Source: Shewanella halotolerans (lineage in GTDB: Bacteria; Pseudomonadota; Gammaproteobacteria; Enterobacterales; Shewanellaceae). From it: 64,000 nucleotides of DNA. Shown in pieces: positions 34,366 to 42,960 of this stretch (position 1 is its first letter; each line of letters begins with the position of its first letter). The notes under the pieces were generated by a model. It did no database searches. It was given only the letters and a program-made list of their open reading frames with translations, and was not told the origin of the DNA. A program made the translations under genes and the position numbers. Location: NCBI RefSeq assembly GCF_019457535.1, contig NZ_CP080417.1, positions 1,364,001-1,428,000 on the forward strand, given 5' to 3'.

Positions 34366-35274
34366 TTATTTCAGGTATTTGCTAAACCATGCTATCGCCT
34401 CCGTTATCGAACGCGTCGAGTGTTTCACATAGGGGTCGAAGTGACCGTCTGGCAGCAGGCAGAGCCGCTTGGGCTCGCGTGCATTGTTATAGGCTGACAA
34501 GGCTATGTCTGTCGGTGTGACAGTGTCATTTTCAGCGACTATCATCAAGAGCGGTGTGGGACTCACGCGCGCAATCCAGAGCCCAGGCTCATACTCACAG
34601 GCTTTTTCGCTGGACCTGAGTGTGACCCGATTCTCCCATCCGTCGGCGAGCGCCCAGGCTTTGCTGTAAAACGCCATGGCTTCATCGCTGGCATAAATGC
34701 CGGATTCCTTATCTTGGGGGATCACTCCTATGTAAGTGGGCGTCTCGCCCTTGGACCGCCTTGTCCTGTCCTGTTCAAATTCTTCTTGTACTGCGCTGAG
34801 TCGTGAACCTGCGCGGCGAAGAAACGTTTGATAGCCGCTGATGGTCGGCACCTGGGCGACGACACATTTCACTCGGCGATCTAAGGCGCCCAACATGATG
34901 GCATGTCCACCGCTAAAACTTGTGCCCCACACGCCTATCTGCTCGGCGTTAACCTCGGGACGAAAGCTCAGCCAGCTGATCATCTCCCTCATATCTTCTA
35001 TCTGTTGATAGGGGATGATCTCGCCTCGGGGTTCACCGCCACTCTTGCCGAAATTTCTGTGATCATAGAGCAGCACGGCGAAGCCCGCCTTCGCAAATGC
35101 CTCGGCGAACTTGTCGATGTACAGCTCTTTAATGGCGGCGAAGCCGTGGCTCATCACAATCGCCGGGGCTGGTTTATTCAGGGATGCTTCTTCGCAGGCA
35201 GGCAGATAAAGCCAGGCGTCTAGCTCGACGTCGTTGGCTGGCACCTTAACGCTGTGGCGGGTAAATTGACTCAT
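34366..35274 (-). CDS. Alpha/beta hydrolase
   Basis: About 302 residues. The ATG at 35274 is preferred over 35295 because GAGAGGTGA precedes it directly. Hydrolase features: MSHGFAAIKELYIDKFAE (oxyanion), nucleophile elbow GTSFSGG, Asp in IVAENDTVTP and His in PDGHFDPY. It resembles the dienelactone-hydrolase/YcjY-like group. It lies 107 bp downstream of an AraC regulator on the same strand, which may control it. The substrate is unknown. Confidence 0.85.
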   Translation of the reverse strand: MSQFTRHSVKVPANDVELDAWLYLPACEEASLNKPAPAIVMSHGFAAIKELYIDKFAEAFAKAGFAVLLYDHRNFGKSGGEPRGEIIPYQQIEDMREMISWLSFRPEVNAEQIGVWGTSFSGGHAIMLGALDRRVKCVVAQVPTISGYQTFLRRAGSRLSAVQEEFEQDRTRRSKGETPTYIGVIPQDKESGIYASDEAMAFYSKAWALADGWENRVTLRSSEKACEYEPGLWIARVSPTPLLMIVAENDTVTPTDIALSAYNNAREPKRLCLLPDGHFDPYVKHSTRSITEAIAWFSKYLK

Positions 35275-35381
35275 AGTCACCTCTCTATCACTCATTGACT
35301 CGGAATTTCTGGGAAAACGAGAAAATAGTAAGGCGAGAGGACGAAGGGGTCTGCCTTGAAACGGACAGGTATCTTCGCTAA

Positions 35382-36173
35382 TCAGACAACTTGCGTGCGA
35401 AACTCGCTCGGGGTGACTCCCATCATTTTTTTGAATGCCGATGCGAAGGCGCCGGCAGAATCATAGCCCATCTCCATCGCTACCCGTACTATGGGCTCGC
35501 CGAGATTTAGCCTGGGGATGGCGGCGAATATTCTGGCCTGTTGACGCCAAATGGCGAAGCTCGTCCCCAGCTGGGTTTGAAATAGCCGGGATAAGGTTCT
35601 GGGTGATGCGCCGACTATCTCCCCCCATTGGCTGAGCGTACGGCCGTTGCCGGGATCTGCGAGCAAGCCCAAACAGATCTTCTGCAGCCGGTTATCTTTC
35701 GGCATGGGTAGCTTCAAGGGGATCTCTTGTGCCCAGCCGATCTCACTTATCAGGAGCTGCATCAGGTGCACTTCTCTGCTGCTGGGTTGGCTGCTATTGG
35801 TCACCGGCATCGCACTCTTCATCAGTTCGCGAAGCAGGGGGCTGACCACCAGGCTTTGGGGCTGCTTGGAGAAGCTATCGGGTAGGGCATCTGGTTGAAA
35901 GTAGACGCTACGCAGGCTGACTGGGCCTCGAGCCTTGAGTCTGTGAGGCAGCTCGGCGGGCATCCACAGCGCTTGCTGAGGCGAGATTATCCAGAAACTC
36001 TCCTCGCAGCTCAGTTCCATCACGCCGGATTCGGCGTAAATTAGTTGGGCGGCGTGGTGCCAATGGGGCGCCAGTAGTTGGCCATCTGGATACTCCCGAG
36101 CAACCGGCTTAAACAGCTGAGATGGCGAGCTAAAGACGGGAATATGTTCGATCTCTTGCCTGTTCATCATCAA
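35382..36173 (-). CDS. AraC-family regulator with cupin sensor
   Basis: 263 residues. The cupin-type N-domain has LAPHWHHAAQLIYAESGVMEL and WMPAELPHRLKA; the C-terminal AraC HTH pair includes TLSQWGEIVGASPRTLSRLFQ and RVAMEMGYDSAGAFASAFKK. The general plan resembles E. coli NimR. It is likely to control the alpha/beta hydrolase gene 107 bp downstream, or a transporter elsewhere. Two ATGs adjoin at the start; the first is taken. Confidence 0.85.
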   Translation of the reverse strand: MMMNRQEIEHIPVFSSPSQLFKPVAREYPDGQLLAPHWHHAAQLIYAESGVMELSCEESFWIISPQQALWMPAELPHRLKARGPVSLRSVYFQPDALPDSFSKQPQSLVVSPLLRELMKSAMPVTNSSQPSSREVHLMQLLISEIGWAQEIPLKLPMPKDNRLQKICLGLLADPGNGRTLSQWGEIVGASPRTLSRLFQTQLGTSFAIWRQQARIFAAIPRLNLGEPIVRVAMEMGYDSAGAFASAFKKMMGVTPSEFRTQVV

Positions 36174-36465
36174 GCTTTTGACCTCTTTGTCTTCATGCCT
36201 GCCTTCTCCTTTTTAGCATCTAGACCGCTTCGGCATCATAGCCTAATCCAAGGTTTGTTGTTACCCCAACATTTTCAATGTCTTGCTTTATTTTCGTGCG
36301 ACAGGCCTTACTAACTAGGCCGTGTTAACTGCCAGGGGACGGGGGCTCAAGGTGGGAGATAAAAAATGGCCCCAATGACAGCGCCTCGTGGGGCGATGCT
36401 TGGGGCCGATATTTGAGTAGGCTTGTTAAGTCAGTTATCTAAGCGCTTTGCAAGAGTCTTTTAAA

Positions 36466-37755
36466 TTAGATCGCCTTATCCAGCGCCTGAGAGACATCCG
36501 CAATAATATCCTCGATATGCTCTATACCGACCGAGATGCGGATCAGATCTTCTGAAACCCCAGCCTTGGCCAACTCTTCGCCGTTAAGTTGCCTGTGGGT
36601 GGTGGTGGCCGGGTGGCAGGCCAGGGACTTGGCGTCGCCTATGTTGACCAAGCGCAGGATCATCTGCAGGGCATCGATAAAGCGTCCACCGGCGGCCTTG
36701 GCCGCCTCGCTATCTTCGGCCTTGATGCCGAAGCTGATGATGCCCGAGGCTTTGCCCGAGGTGATCTTCTCGCAGTTATCGCGGTAGGGGCTGTTGTCCA
36801 GCGCGCCATAGTTGACCCAGCTGACCCTGGGGTCCTGTTCGAGAAATTTAGCCAGGGCGAGGGCGTTGTCGCAGTGACGCTCCATGCGCAGGGCCAGGGT
36901 CTCTAGGCCCTGTAATAGCAGGAAGGCACTCTGAGGCGATAGGGTGGCGCCGGTATTACGCAGCGGCACCACGCGGCAGCGACCAATGAAGGCCGCCGGA
37001 CCAAACGCCTGGGTATAGACCACCCCATGGTATGAGGGGTCGGGCTCGTTAAGCAGGGCGAAACGTTCAGGCTGGGCGGCCCAGTCGAACTTACCCGAGT
37101 CGATGATCACCCCGCCGATGGTGGTGCCGTGACCGCCAATATATTTAGTCAGCGAGTGAATCACGATATCGGCGCCATGCTCGAAGGGGCGACAGAGTAC
37201 CGGGGTGGCCACCGTGTTGTCGACGATCAGCGGCACGCCGTGTCTATGGGCCAGGTCGGCCAGGCGCGCGATGTCGACGATATTGCCCGCCGGGTTGCCG
37301 ATAGACTCGCAAAACAGCGCCTTCGTCTTATCATCGATATGGGCCTCCAGGCCATCGAAGTCGTCGAAGGCCGCCATGCGCACCTCGACTCCCTGGCGTG
37401 GCAGGGTATGGGCAAACAGGTTATAGGTACCGCCATAGAGCTGACTGGTGCTGACAATATTGTCGCCCACTTGCGTCAGTGCCTGAATGGCATAGGTGAT
37501 GGCGGCCATGCCAGAGGCCAGGGCCAGGGCGCCGATACCGCCTTCGATGGCGGCCAGGCGCTGCTCGAGCACATCTGTGGTGGGGTTCATGATGCGAGTG
37601 TAGATGTTGCCCGGCACCTTAAGATCAAACAGGTCGGCACCGTGCTGGGTGTCGTCAAACGTATAAGAGGTGGTCTGATAAATGGGGACGGCCGCCGCCT
37701 TGGTGGTTGCTTCCGAGTCATATCCATGATGCAGGGCTAAAGATTCGAGTTTCAT
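36466..37755 (-). CDS. metY: O-acetylhomoserine sulfhydrylase
   Basis: A 429-residue PLP enzyme that makes homocysteine (or methionine analogues) from O-acetylhomoserine and sulfide. Hallmarks: TTSYTFDDTQHGADLFDLK, YTRIMNPTTDVLEQRLAAIEGG, the PLP lysine in HSLTKYIGGHG and SVGIEHIEDIIADV at the C-terminus. The length is normal. A MetJ-like double box lies about 60-70 bp upstream, consistent with methionine repression. It is monocistronic. Confidence 0.95.
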   Translation of the reverse strand: MKLESLALHHGYDSEATTKAAAVPIYQTTSYTFDDTQHGADLFDLKVPGNIYTRIMNPTTDVLEQRLAAIEGGIGALALASGMAAITYAIQALTQVGDNIVSTSQLYGGTYNLFAHTLPRQGVEVRMAAFDDFDGLEAHIDDKTKALFCESIGNPAGNIVDIARLADLAHRHGVPLIVDNTVATPVLCRPFEHGADIVIHSLTKYIGGHGTTIGGVIIDSGKFDWAAQPERFALLNEPDPSYHGVVYTQAFGPAAFIGRCRVVPLRNTGATLSPQSAFLLLQGLETLALRMERHCDNALALAKFLEQDPRVSWVNYGALDNSPYRDNCEKITSGKASGIISFGIKAEDSEAAKAAGGRFIDALQMILRLVNIGDAKSLACHPATTTHRQLNGEELAKAGVSEDLIRISVGIEHIEDIIADVSQALDKAI

Positions 37756-37812
37756 CTAATTCATCCTATCGCTTAACTGAAAACCTGTGTTCGAAAAACG
37801 ACCATAGCATTT

Positions 37813-37828
37813 AGCCTTCTGGATGTCT
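37813..37828. promoter_or_regulatory. MetJ-like tandem operator upstream of metY
   Basis: Two abutting 8-mers, AGCCTTCT and GGATGTCT (on the metY strand AGACATCC AGAAGGCT), resemble the MetJ box AGACGTCT (six and five matches). Cooperative MetJ binding needs at least two such boxes. The rest of the 462-bp gap to nqrA holds AT-rich promoter sequence and no gene. Confidence 0.5.
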
Positions 37829-38217
37829 AAAACTTTTTAATTTGCAGATGATTTGTGCGATGAGGTGAGTTTTATGGTCGAACTGGCTCGAGAGCGGATT
37901 GGCTATCCGCCTTTTTCCTCTGGATCCTATAGCATCAAAAAAGGCAAAAATGAGCCCGGATGACATCACTCGAGTCGAGCAATTTTTGTCCCAAATTGAA
38001 TGTTTTAGCCCCGGCTAAATAAGCAGTATCCCCTTTACCTGTTTTATTGTTATAAAACTACATTGTTAACAGTTCTCAGGATTCACTGCCGATCAGGATC
38101 ACAATTCTGGCGGAAAAACTGTTGCTAAGTTACAAGCTGGTGTCGGAATGTGACCTCAATAGCGGAATCCCGGTTAACAAACTTTTACCATGAGGCATCC
38201 CAATTTAGTAACGGTTG

Positions 38218-39588
38218 ATGTTTGCGATGGCAGGTTTTCCAGACAAGATTAAGACGATAAAAAAGGGCCTAGATGTGCCTATCGCCGGCGAGCCGAGGCA
38301 AGAGATAGATTGCTGCGCTCGTCCTGCAAAGGTGGCACTCCTGGGTGAAGAGTATGTTGGCCTGAAACCCACCCTCTTGGTGGAGGTCGGCGATCGGGTG
38401 AAGAAGGGCCAGACCCTGTTCGAAGACAAGAAGGCGCCGGGCATAGGTTTTACCGCGCCAGCCAGTGGTGTGGTCGTCGAGATCAACCGCGGCGAGCGCC
38501 GTGTGTTGCAGTCTGTGGTGATCCAGGTCGAGGGCGATGAGCAAGTCACCTTTATGGCCTATTCGGATCTGAGCCGCCTCAGCCGTGAAGCCGTACAGCA
38601 AAACCTGGTCGAGAGTGGTCTGTGGACCGCGCTGCGCACTCGCCCCTTCTCGCGCGTGCCCTTGCTCGATAGCGAACCTGCCGCCATCTTCGTCAACGCC
38701 ATGGACACCAACCCACTGGCGGCCGATCCCCGCGTGATCATCGCAGAGCAGCGCGAGGCCTTTGCCGCCGGACTTGAGGTACTGACTTATCTCACCTCTG
38801 GCAAGATCCACCTGTGTCACGATGCCGGCGAGGCATTGCCTGGCGCCGACCTTGCGCGTGTCGAGAGCCATCGTTTTGCCGGTGTGCATCCCGCAGGTCT
38901 GGTGGGCACCCATATTCACTTTATCGCACCTGCCAGTCTGGAACGCCCAGTATGGCACCTTGGCTATCAGGATGTGATCGCCTACGGCAAGCTGTTCCTG
39001 ACAGGTGAGCTCTACACAGATCGCGTGGTGGCCCTGGGTGGCCCGACGGCGCTCAATCCAAGACTGCTGCGCACTCAGCTGGGCGCTCAGCTCAGCACCC
39101 TGGTAGAGGGTGAGATCAAACCTGGCAGCAACCGTGTGGTGTCTGGCTCTGTATTGGCCGGTCATACCGCCGCTGGCGTTCACGACTATCTGGGCCGTTT
39201 CCATCAGCAGATCTCTGTGCTGGCGGAAGACGCCAAACATCAGCTACTGCCATGGGTGCGCGGCGGCGCAGACAAGTTCTCTATCACCCGCGCCGTGACC
39301 TCTCGCTTCAAGGCGACTAAGCGTCTGTTCGACCTCACCACTCACGCCGGTGGTTCACACCGCGCCATGATGGCCTTCGGTCAGCTGGATCGGGTGATGC
39401 CGCTGGATATCCTGCCGACCCTTTTGGTGCGTGATCTCGTGGTGCGTGACACAGATGAGGCGCAGGCCCTGGGGGCCCTAGAGCTGGATGAAGAAGATCT
39501 GGCCCTGTGTACTTTTGTCTGTCCCGGCAAGTATGACTTCGGACGGGAACTTCGCATCTGCCTAGATATTATTGAGAGGGAAGGTTAA
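38218..39588 (+). CDS. nqrA: Na+-translocating NADH:quinone reductase subunit A
   Basis: A 456-residue subunit of Na+-NQR, the respiratory sodium pump. It opens with IKTIKKGLDVPIAGEP, then VALLGEEYVGLKPTLLVEVGD, FTAPASGVVVEINRGERRVL and later HAGGSHRAMMAFGQLDRVMP, all characteristic. ATG 38218 is used; ATG 38227 is the alternative. The start is about ten residues longer than most NqrA, and the ribosome site is weak. The first of six genes, it abuts nqrB by one base. It binds quinone at the cytoplasmic side. Confidence 0.95.
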   Translation: MFAMAGFPDKIKTIKKGLDVPIAGEPRQEIDCCARPAKVALLGEEYVGLKPTLLVEVGDRVKKGQTLFEDKKAPGIGFTAPASGVVVEINRGERRVLQSVVIQVEGDEQVTFMAYSDLSRLSREAVQQNLVESGLWTALRTRPFSRVPLLDSEPAAIFVNAMDTNPLAADPRVIIAEQREAFAAGLEVLTYLTSGKIHLCHDAGEALPGADLARVESHRFAGVHPAGLVGTHIHFIAPASLERPVWHLGYQDVIAYGKLFLTGELYTDRVVALGGPTALNPRLLRTQLGAQLSTLVEGEIKPGSNRVVSGSVLAGHTAAGVHDYLGRFHQQISVLAEDAKHQLLPWVRGGADKFSITRAVTSRFKATKRLFDLTTHAGGSHRAMMAFGQLDRVMPLDILPTLLVRDLVVRDTDEAQALGALELDEEDLALCTFVCPGKYDFGRELRICLDIIEREG

Positions 39589-40802
39589 TGAGTAAGCAAG
39601 ACAATAAGCCAGATGTGCAAGAGAATTACTATGCCCACGGCTCGTCGATGCGTAGCTTCCTGCGCTCGCTGCTTTATGCCCATGGCCGCAGCACCAAAGG
39701 TAAGGTGCATGTTCGCGATGCGATCGATGTAAAACGTACCATGACCCTGGTGGGTCTGTGTCTACTGCCGGCGATTCTGTTCGGTATCTATAACCTGGGT
39801 CTGCAGGCGCAGCTGGCGCTGGCTTCTGGCTTGACCACGCCCGATGTTTGGCAGCTACTGCCTTTCAATGCCATTACCGGCGGCCTCGGCGAGCAGAGCG
39901 GTTTATTTGGCCTGTTTGGCTATGGCCTGAGCTTCTACCTGCCTATCTATCTCACCGCGCTGTTGGTGAGCCTGTTTTGGGAGATGGTGTTCGCCAAGGT
40001 GCGTCGCCAGGAGCTGCATGAAGGCTTCTTCGTCACCGCCTTGCTGTTTACCCTGATCCTGCCTGTATCGACACCGCTGTGGATCGTGGCCCTTGGTATC
40101 ACCTTCGGGGTGATCATGGCCAAAGAGGTGTTTGGCGGCATGGGGTATAACTTCCTTAACCCTGCGTTGGCTGGTTACGCCTTTATCTACTTTGCCTACC
40201 CGACCGAGGTGGCGCAGATCGCCCAGTTTGTGGCGGTCGATGGCTTCTCGGGAGCGACAACCTTGATTCAGACTGCTGCGGGCAAGATGAGTTTCGAAGG
40301 TTACACCTGGTATCAGGCTTTTAGCGATCCGCTGTGGTGGGATGCCTTCTTCGGCTTCACCGTCGGCTCTATTGCCGAGACCAGCACCCTGGCCATTCTG
40401 ATCGGCGGCCTGTTGCTGCTGTTGACTCGCCTGGCCGACTGGCGTGTGGTGGCCGGTGTGATGGCCGGTATGGTGGCAACTGCCGTGCTGTTCAACCTTA
40501 TCGGTTCGGCCAAGAACGAGATGTTTGCCATGCCTTGGACCTGGCATCTGGTCACCGGCGGCTTTGCCCTGGGGATGATGTTTATGGCCACTGATCCTGT
40601 GACTACCGCCTATACCCGCCAGGGCAAGTTTGCCTATGGCGCCCTGATCGGCTTCATGACAGTGCTTATCCGCGTGCTGAATCTCAAGATGCCTGAAGGG
40701 ATCATGCTGGCGATTCTGTTTGCCAACCTGTGGGCGCCGCTCTTCGATTACCTGGTGGCGCGCAGCAACATGAAGCGGAGGCTGAAACGCAATGCCTTAT
40801 AA
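39588..40802 (+). CDS. nqrB: Na+-translocating NADH:quinone reductase subunit B
   Basis: 404 residues with about ten membrane spans; it carries a covalent FMN and forms part of the Na+ channel. The FMN-linked threonine is Thr224 in GFSGATTL. The N-terminus (YYAHGSSMRSFLRSLLYAHGRST) and MGYNFLNPALAGYAFIYFAYP are family marks. The A/ATG junction overlaps nqrA by one base. The stop is followed, unusually, by a 108-bp gap before nqrC that holds a small ORF. Confidence 0.96.
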   Translation: MSKQDNKPDVQENYYAHGSSMRSFLRSLLYAHGRSTKGKVHVRDAIDVKRTMTLVGLCLLPAILFGIYNLGLQAQLALASGLTTPDVWQLLPFNAITGGLGEQSGLFGLFGYGLSFYLPIYLTALLVSLFWEMVFAKVRRQELHEGFFVTALLFTLILPVSTPLWIVALGITFGVIMAKEVFGGMGYNFLNPALAGYAFIYFAYPTEVAQIAQFVAVDGFSGATTLIQTAAGKMSFEGYTWYQAFSDPLWWDAFFGFTVGSIAETSTLAILIGGLLLLLTRLADWRVVAGVMAGMVATAVLFNLIGSAKNEMFAMPWTWHLVTGGFALGMMFMATDPVTTAYTRQGKFAYGALIGFMTVLIRVLNLKMPEGIMLAILFANLWAPLFDYLVARSNMKRRLKRNAL

Positions 40803-40911
40803 GTCAGAACATATGTTAAGGATCCAGACCGCCAACCTCTGGTCGTCAATTTTCGCATCCTTTTTGTTTCGTCGTTCCAGAGAGCGCGCCACTATGGAGA
40901 AGCAACGCTAA
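40792..40911 (+). CDS. Possible 39-residue ORF between nqrB and nqrC
   Basis: The ATG at 40792 lies inside the end of nqrB and GCGGAGG is 10-15 nt upstream; the stop TAA at 40909 overlaps the nqrC ATG as TAATG. The peptide begins MPYKSEHMLRI, has a short hydrophobic patch (SSIFASFLF) and a basic tail (RRSRERATMEKQR). Coupling at both ends suggests it is translated and delivers ribosomes to nqrC. It may instead be a non-functional linker. No family is recognised; a later ATG at 40813 is possible. Confidence 0.4.
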   Translation: MPYKSEHMLRIQTANLWSSIFASFLFRRSRERATMEKQR

Positions 40912-41681
40912 TGGCATTTAAGAAAGATACCGTTGTGGGGACCATGATCTTCACACTTGTCCTCTGCCTCTCTTGTTCTTTTATGATCACAGGAACGGCC
41001 GAGGTACTCAAAGAACGTAAGTTGGTGAAGAAGCGCGACGAGCTTAAGCGCAACGTCTTGCTGGCTGCCGATATCGATATCAGCGGCGACAAAGATTTTC
41101 GCGCCATCTTCGAGCAGTCTGTGAAGCCTCTGCTGGTGGAGCTGGACACTGGGGTTATCGATAGCCAGGCGAACGTGCTGGATTTTGATGACCGTATGGC
41201 GGCTATCAATCCGCAGACCTCGAGCAAGCCCAAGAAAGATATCGCCAAAATCAAGACCCGCGCCAATCAGGCCCGGGTGTTCAAGGTGTTTGACGACAAG
41301 GGCGAGCTGCACGCCGTGGTGCTGCCTATCTATGGCAAGGGGCTCTGGTCGATCATCTATGGCTATGTGGCGCTCAAGCCGGACCTGAACACCATAGAAA
41401 ACGTGGTCTTCTACGAGCATGGTGAGACACCGGGTATCGGCGACTTCCTCGACGACAAGGCCTGGACCGACAAGCTTAAGGGCAAGCAGCTGTTTGACGA
41501 CAAGGGACAGGTTTCCTTCAAGGTGGTCAAGGGCGGTGCTAAGGCCGGCGATCTCCATGGTGTTGATGCCGTGAGCGGCGCGACCATGACGGGACGCGGC
41601 GTACAGCGTGCCATGCAGTTCTGGTTCGGGGTCGAAGGTTATCAGACCTTCCTTCACAAGCTAAAAGCGTCGGAGGTTTAA
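40911..41681 (+). CDS. nqrC: Na+-translocating NADH:quinone reductase subunit C
   Basis: 256 residues with one N-terminal membrane anchor (TMIFTLVLCLSCSFMITG) and a periplasmic FMN domain. The FMN attachment threonine is Thr225 in DAVSGATMTGRG. Other marks: YGKGLWSIIYGYVAL and HGETPGIGDFLDD. GGAG precedes the ATG. The first 40 residues read differently from well-known NqrC starts, but the anchor is intact. Confidence 0.95.
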   Translation: MAFKKDTVVGTMIFTLVLCLSCSFMITGTAEVLKERKLVKKRDELKRNVLLAADIDISGDKDFRAIFEQSVKPLLVELDTGVIDSQANVLDFDDRMAAINPQTSSKPKKDIAKIKTRANQARVFKVFDDKGELHAVVLPIYGKGLWSIIYGYVALKPDLNTIENVVFYEHGETPGIGDFLDDKAWTDKLKGKQLFDDKGQVSFKVVKGGAKAGDLHGVDAVSGATMTGRGVQRAMQFWFGVEGYQTFLHKLKASEV

Positions 41682-41682
41682 G

Positions 41683-42306
41683 ATGAGTAAGAGTATGACG
41701 GCGACCCGGGACATTCTAACCGGCCCGATTTTCGCCAATAACCCCGTGGCCATGCAGGTGCTTGGGGTCTGTTCGGCGTTGGCGGTGAGCAACTCGATGC
41801 AGACCGCATTGGTGATGACCCTGGCGGTGACCTTCGTGTTGGTGTTTTCTAACCTGATCATCTCCAGCATCCGTAACTTTATTCCTAACAGCGTGCGCAT
41901 CATCGCTCAGATGACGGTGATCGCCTCCCTGGTTATCATCGTCGACATGGTGCTGCAGGATGTGGCCTATGAGCTGTCGCGTCAGCTGTCGGTGTTTGTG
42001 GGCTTGATCATCACCAACTGTATCATCATGGGCCGCGCCGAAGCCTTCGCCATGAAGATGCCGCCGCATCTGGCTGTGGTGGATGCCATGGGTAATGCCA
42101 TGGGCTATGGCGTTATCTTGCTGAGCGTCGCCTTCGTGCGTGAGCTGTTGGGCGCCGGTACCCTGTTTGGCCATGAGATCTTAAAGACGGTCGAGAACGA
42201 TGGCTGGTATCTGGCCAACGAGATGTTCAAGTTGCCGCCGAGTGCATTCTTCCTGATTGGCTTACTGATCTGGGCCATCAATGTTATCCAGCGTAAGCGA
42301 GGTTAA
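41683..42306 (+). CDS. nqrD: Na+-translocating NADH:quinone reductase subunit D
   Basis: 207 residues, six membrane spans. Opening FANNPVAMQVLGVCSALAVS with the conserved Cys that helps bind the intramembrane iron site, then GLIITNCIIMGRAEAFAMKMPP. It starts immediately after nqrC (TAAGATG). It is homologous to RnfE. Confidence 0.96.
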   Translation: MSKSMTATRDILTGPIFANNPVAMQVLGVCSALAVSNSMQTALVMTLAVTFVLVFSNLIISSIRNFIPNSVRIIAQMTVIASLVIIVDMVLQDVAYELSRQLSVFVGLIITNCIIMGRAEAFAMKMPPHLAVVDAMGNAMGYGVILLSVAFVRELLGAGTLFGHEILKTVENDGWYLANEMFKLPPSAFFLIGLLIWAINVIQRKRG

Positions 42307-42310
42307 GGCT

Positions 42311-42919
42311 ATGGAACACTATATCAATCTCTTTGTTCAGGCCGTCTTTATCGACAACATGGCGCTCTCCTTCTTCATGGGCATGTGTACCTTCCTGGCC
42401 GTGTCGAAGAAGGTATCGACCTCCTTCGGTCTGGGTATTGCGGTTATCGTGGTGATGACACTGGCGGTGCCGCTGAACCAGCTTATCTACTCTAAGGTGT
42501 TGGCGCCGGGCGCCCTGGCCTGGGCGGGCTATCCCGAGCTGGATCTGAGCTACCTTAAGCTCATCACCTTCATCGGTGTGATCGCGGCTTTGGTGCAGAT
42601 CCTGGAGATGTTTCTGGATAAGTATATTCCTAGCCTGTACGACAGCCTGGGGATCTTCCTGCCGCTACTGACGGTGAACTGCGCCATCTTCGCCGGGGTG
42701 ATCTTCATGGCGAACCGTGACTACACCTTGGGTGAGTCAGTGGTGTTTGCCACCGGCTCCGGCCTTGGCTGGGCGATGGCCATCGTGCTGCTGGCGGGCC
42801 TGCGTGAGCGGATGAAGTTTCACGCCATTCCAGCCGGGCTGCAAGGTGTGGGTATCACCTTTATTACCACGGGCCTGATGGCATTGGGCTTTATGTCTTT
42901 CTCCGGCATCTCGCTGTAA
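42311..42919 (+). CDS. nqrE: Na+-translocating NADH:quinone reductase subunit E
   Basis: 202 residues, six membrane spans, homologous to RnfA and inverted relative to NqrD. MEHYINLFVQAVFIDNMALS, ISFMGMC-like start and LTVNCAIFAGVIFMANRDY with the second iron-ligand Cys. ATG 42311 is chosen, since the frame upstream overlaps nqrD without a ribosome site. GAGGTTAAGG lies before it. Confidence 0.96.
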   Translation: MEHYINLFVQAVFIDNMALSFFMGMCTFLAVSKKVSTSFGLGIAVIVVMTLAVPLNQLIYSKVLAPGALAWAGYPELDLSYLKLITFIGVIAALVQILEMFLDKYIPSLYDSLGIFLPLLTVNCAIFAGVIFMANRDYTLGESVVFATGSGLGWAMAIVLLAGLRERMKFHAIPAGLQGVGITFITTGLMALGFMSFSGISL

Positions 42920-42960
42920 CGGGCGTGCTAGTGTCAGCGCATTAAGAAAAGGGTTATTAG

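Noticed and set aside
36174..36465. Possible regulatory or gene content between the AraC gene and metY
   Set aside because: No hairpin with a T run, no dyad and no coding signal found.
39903..42174. Long His/Gln-rich antisense frames within nqrB and nqrD
   Set aside because: Mirror images of membrane-protein codons in high-GC genes; no start signals.
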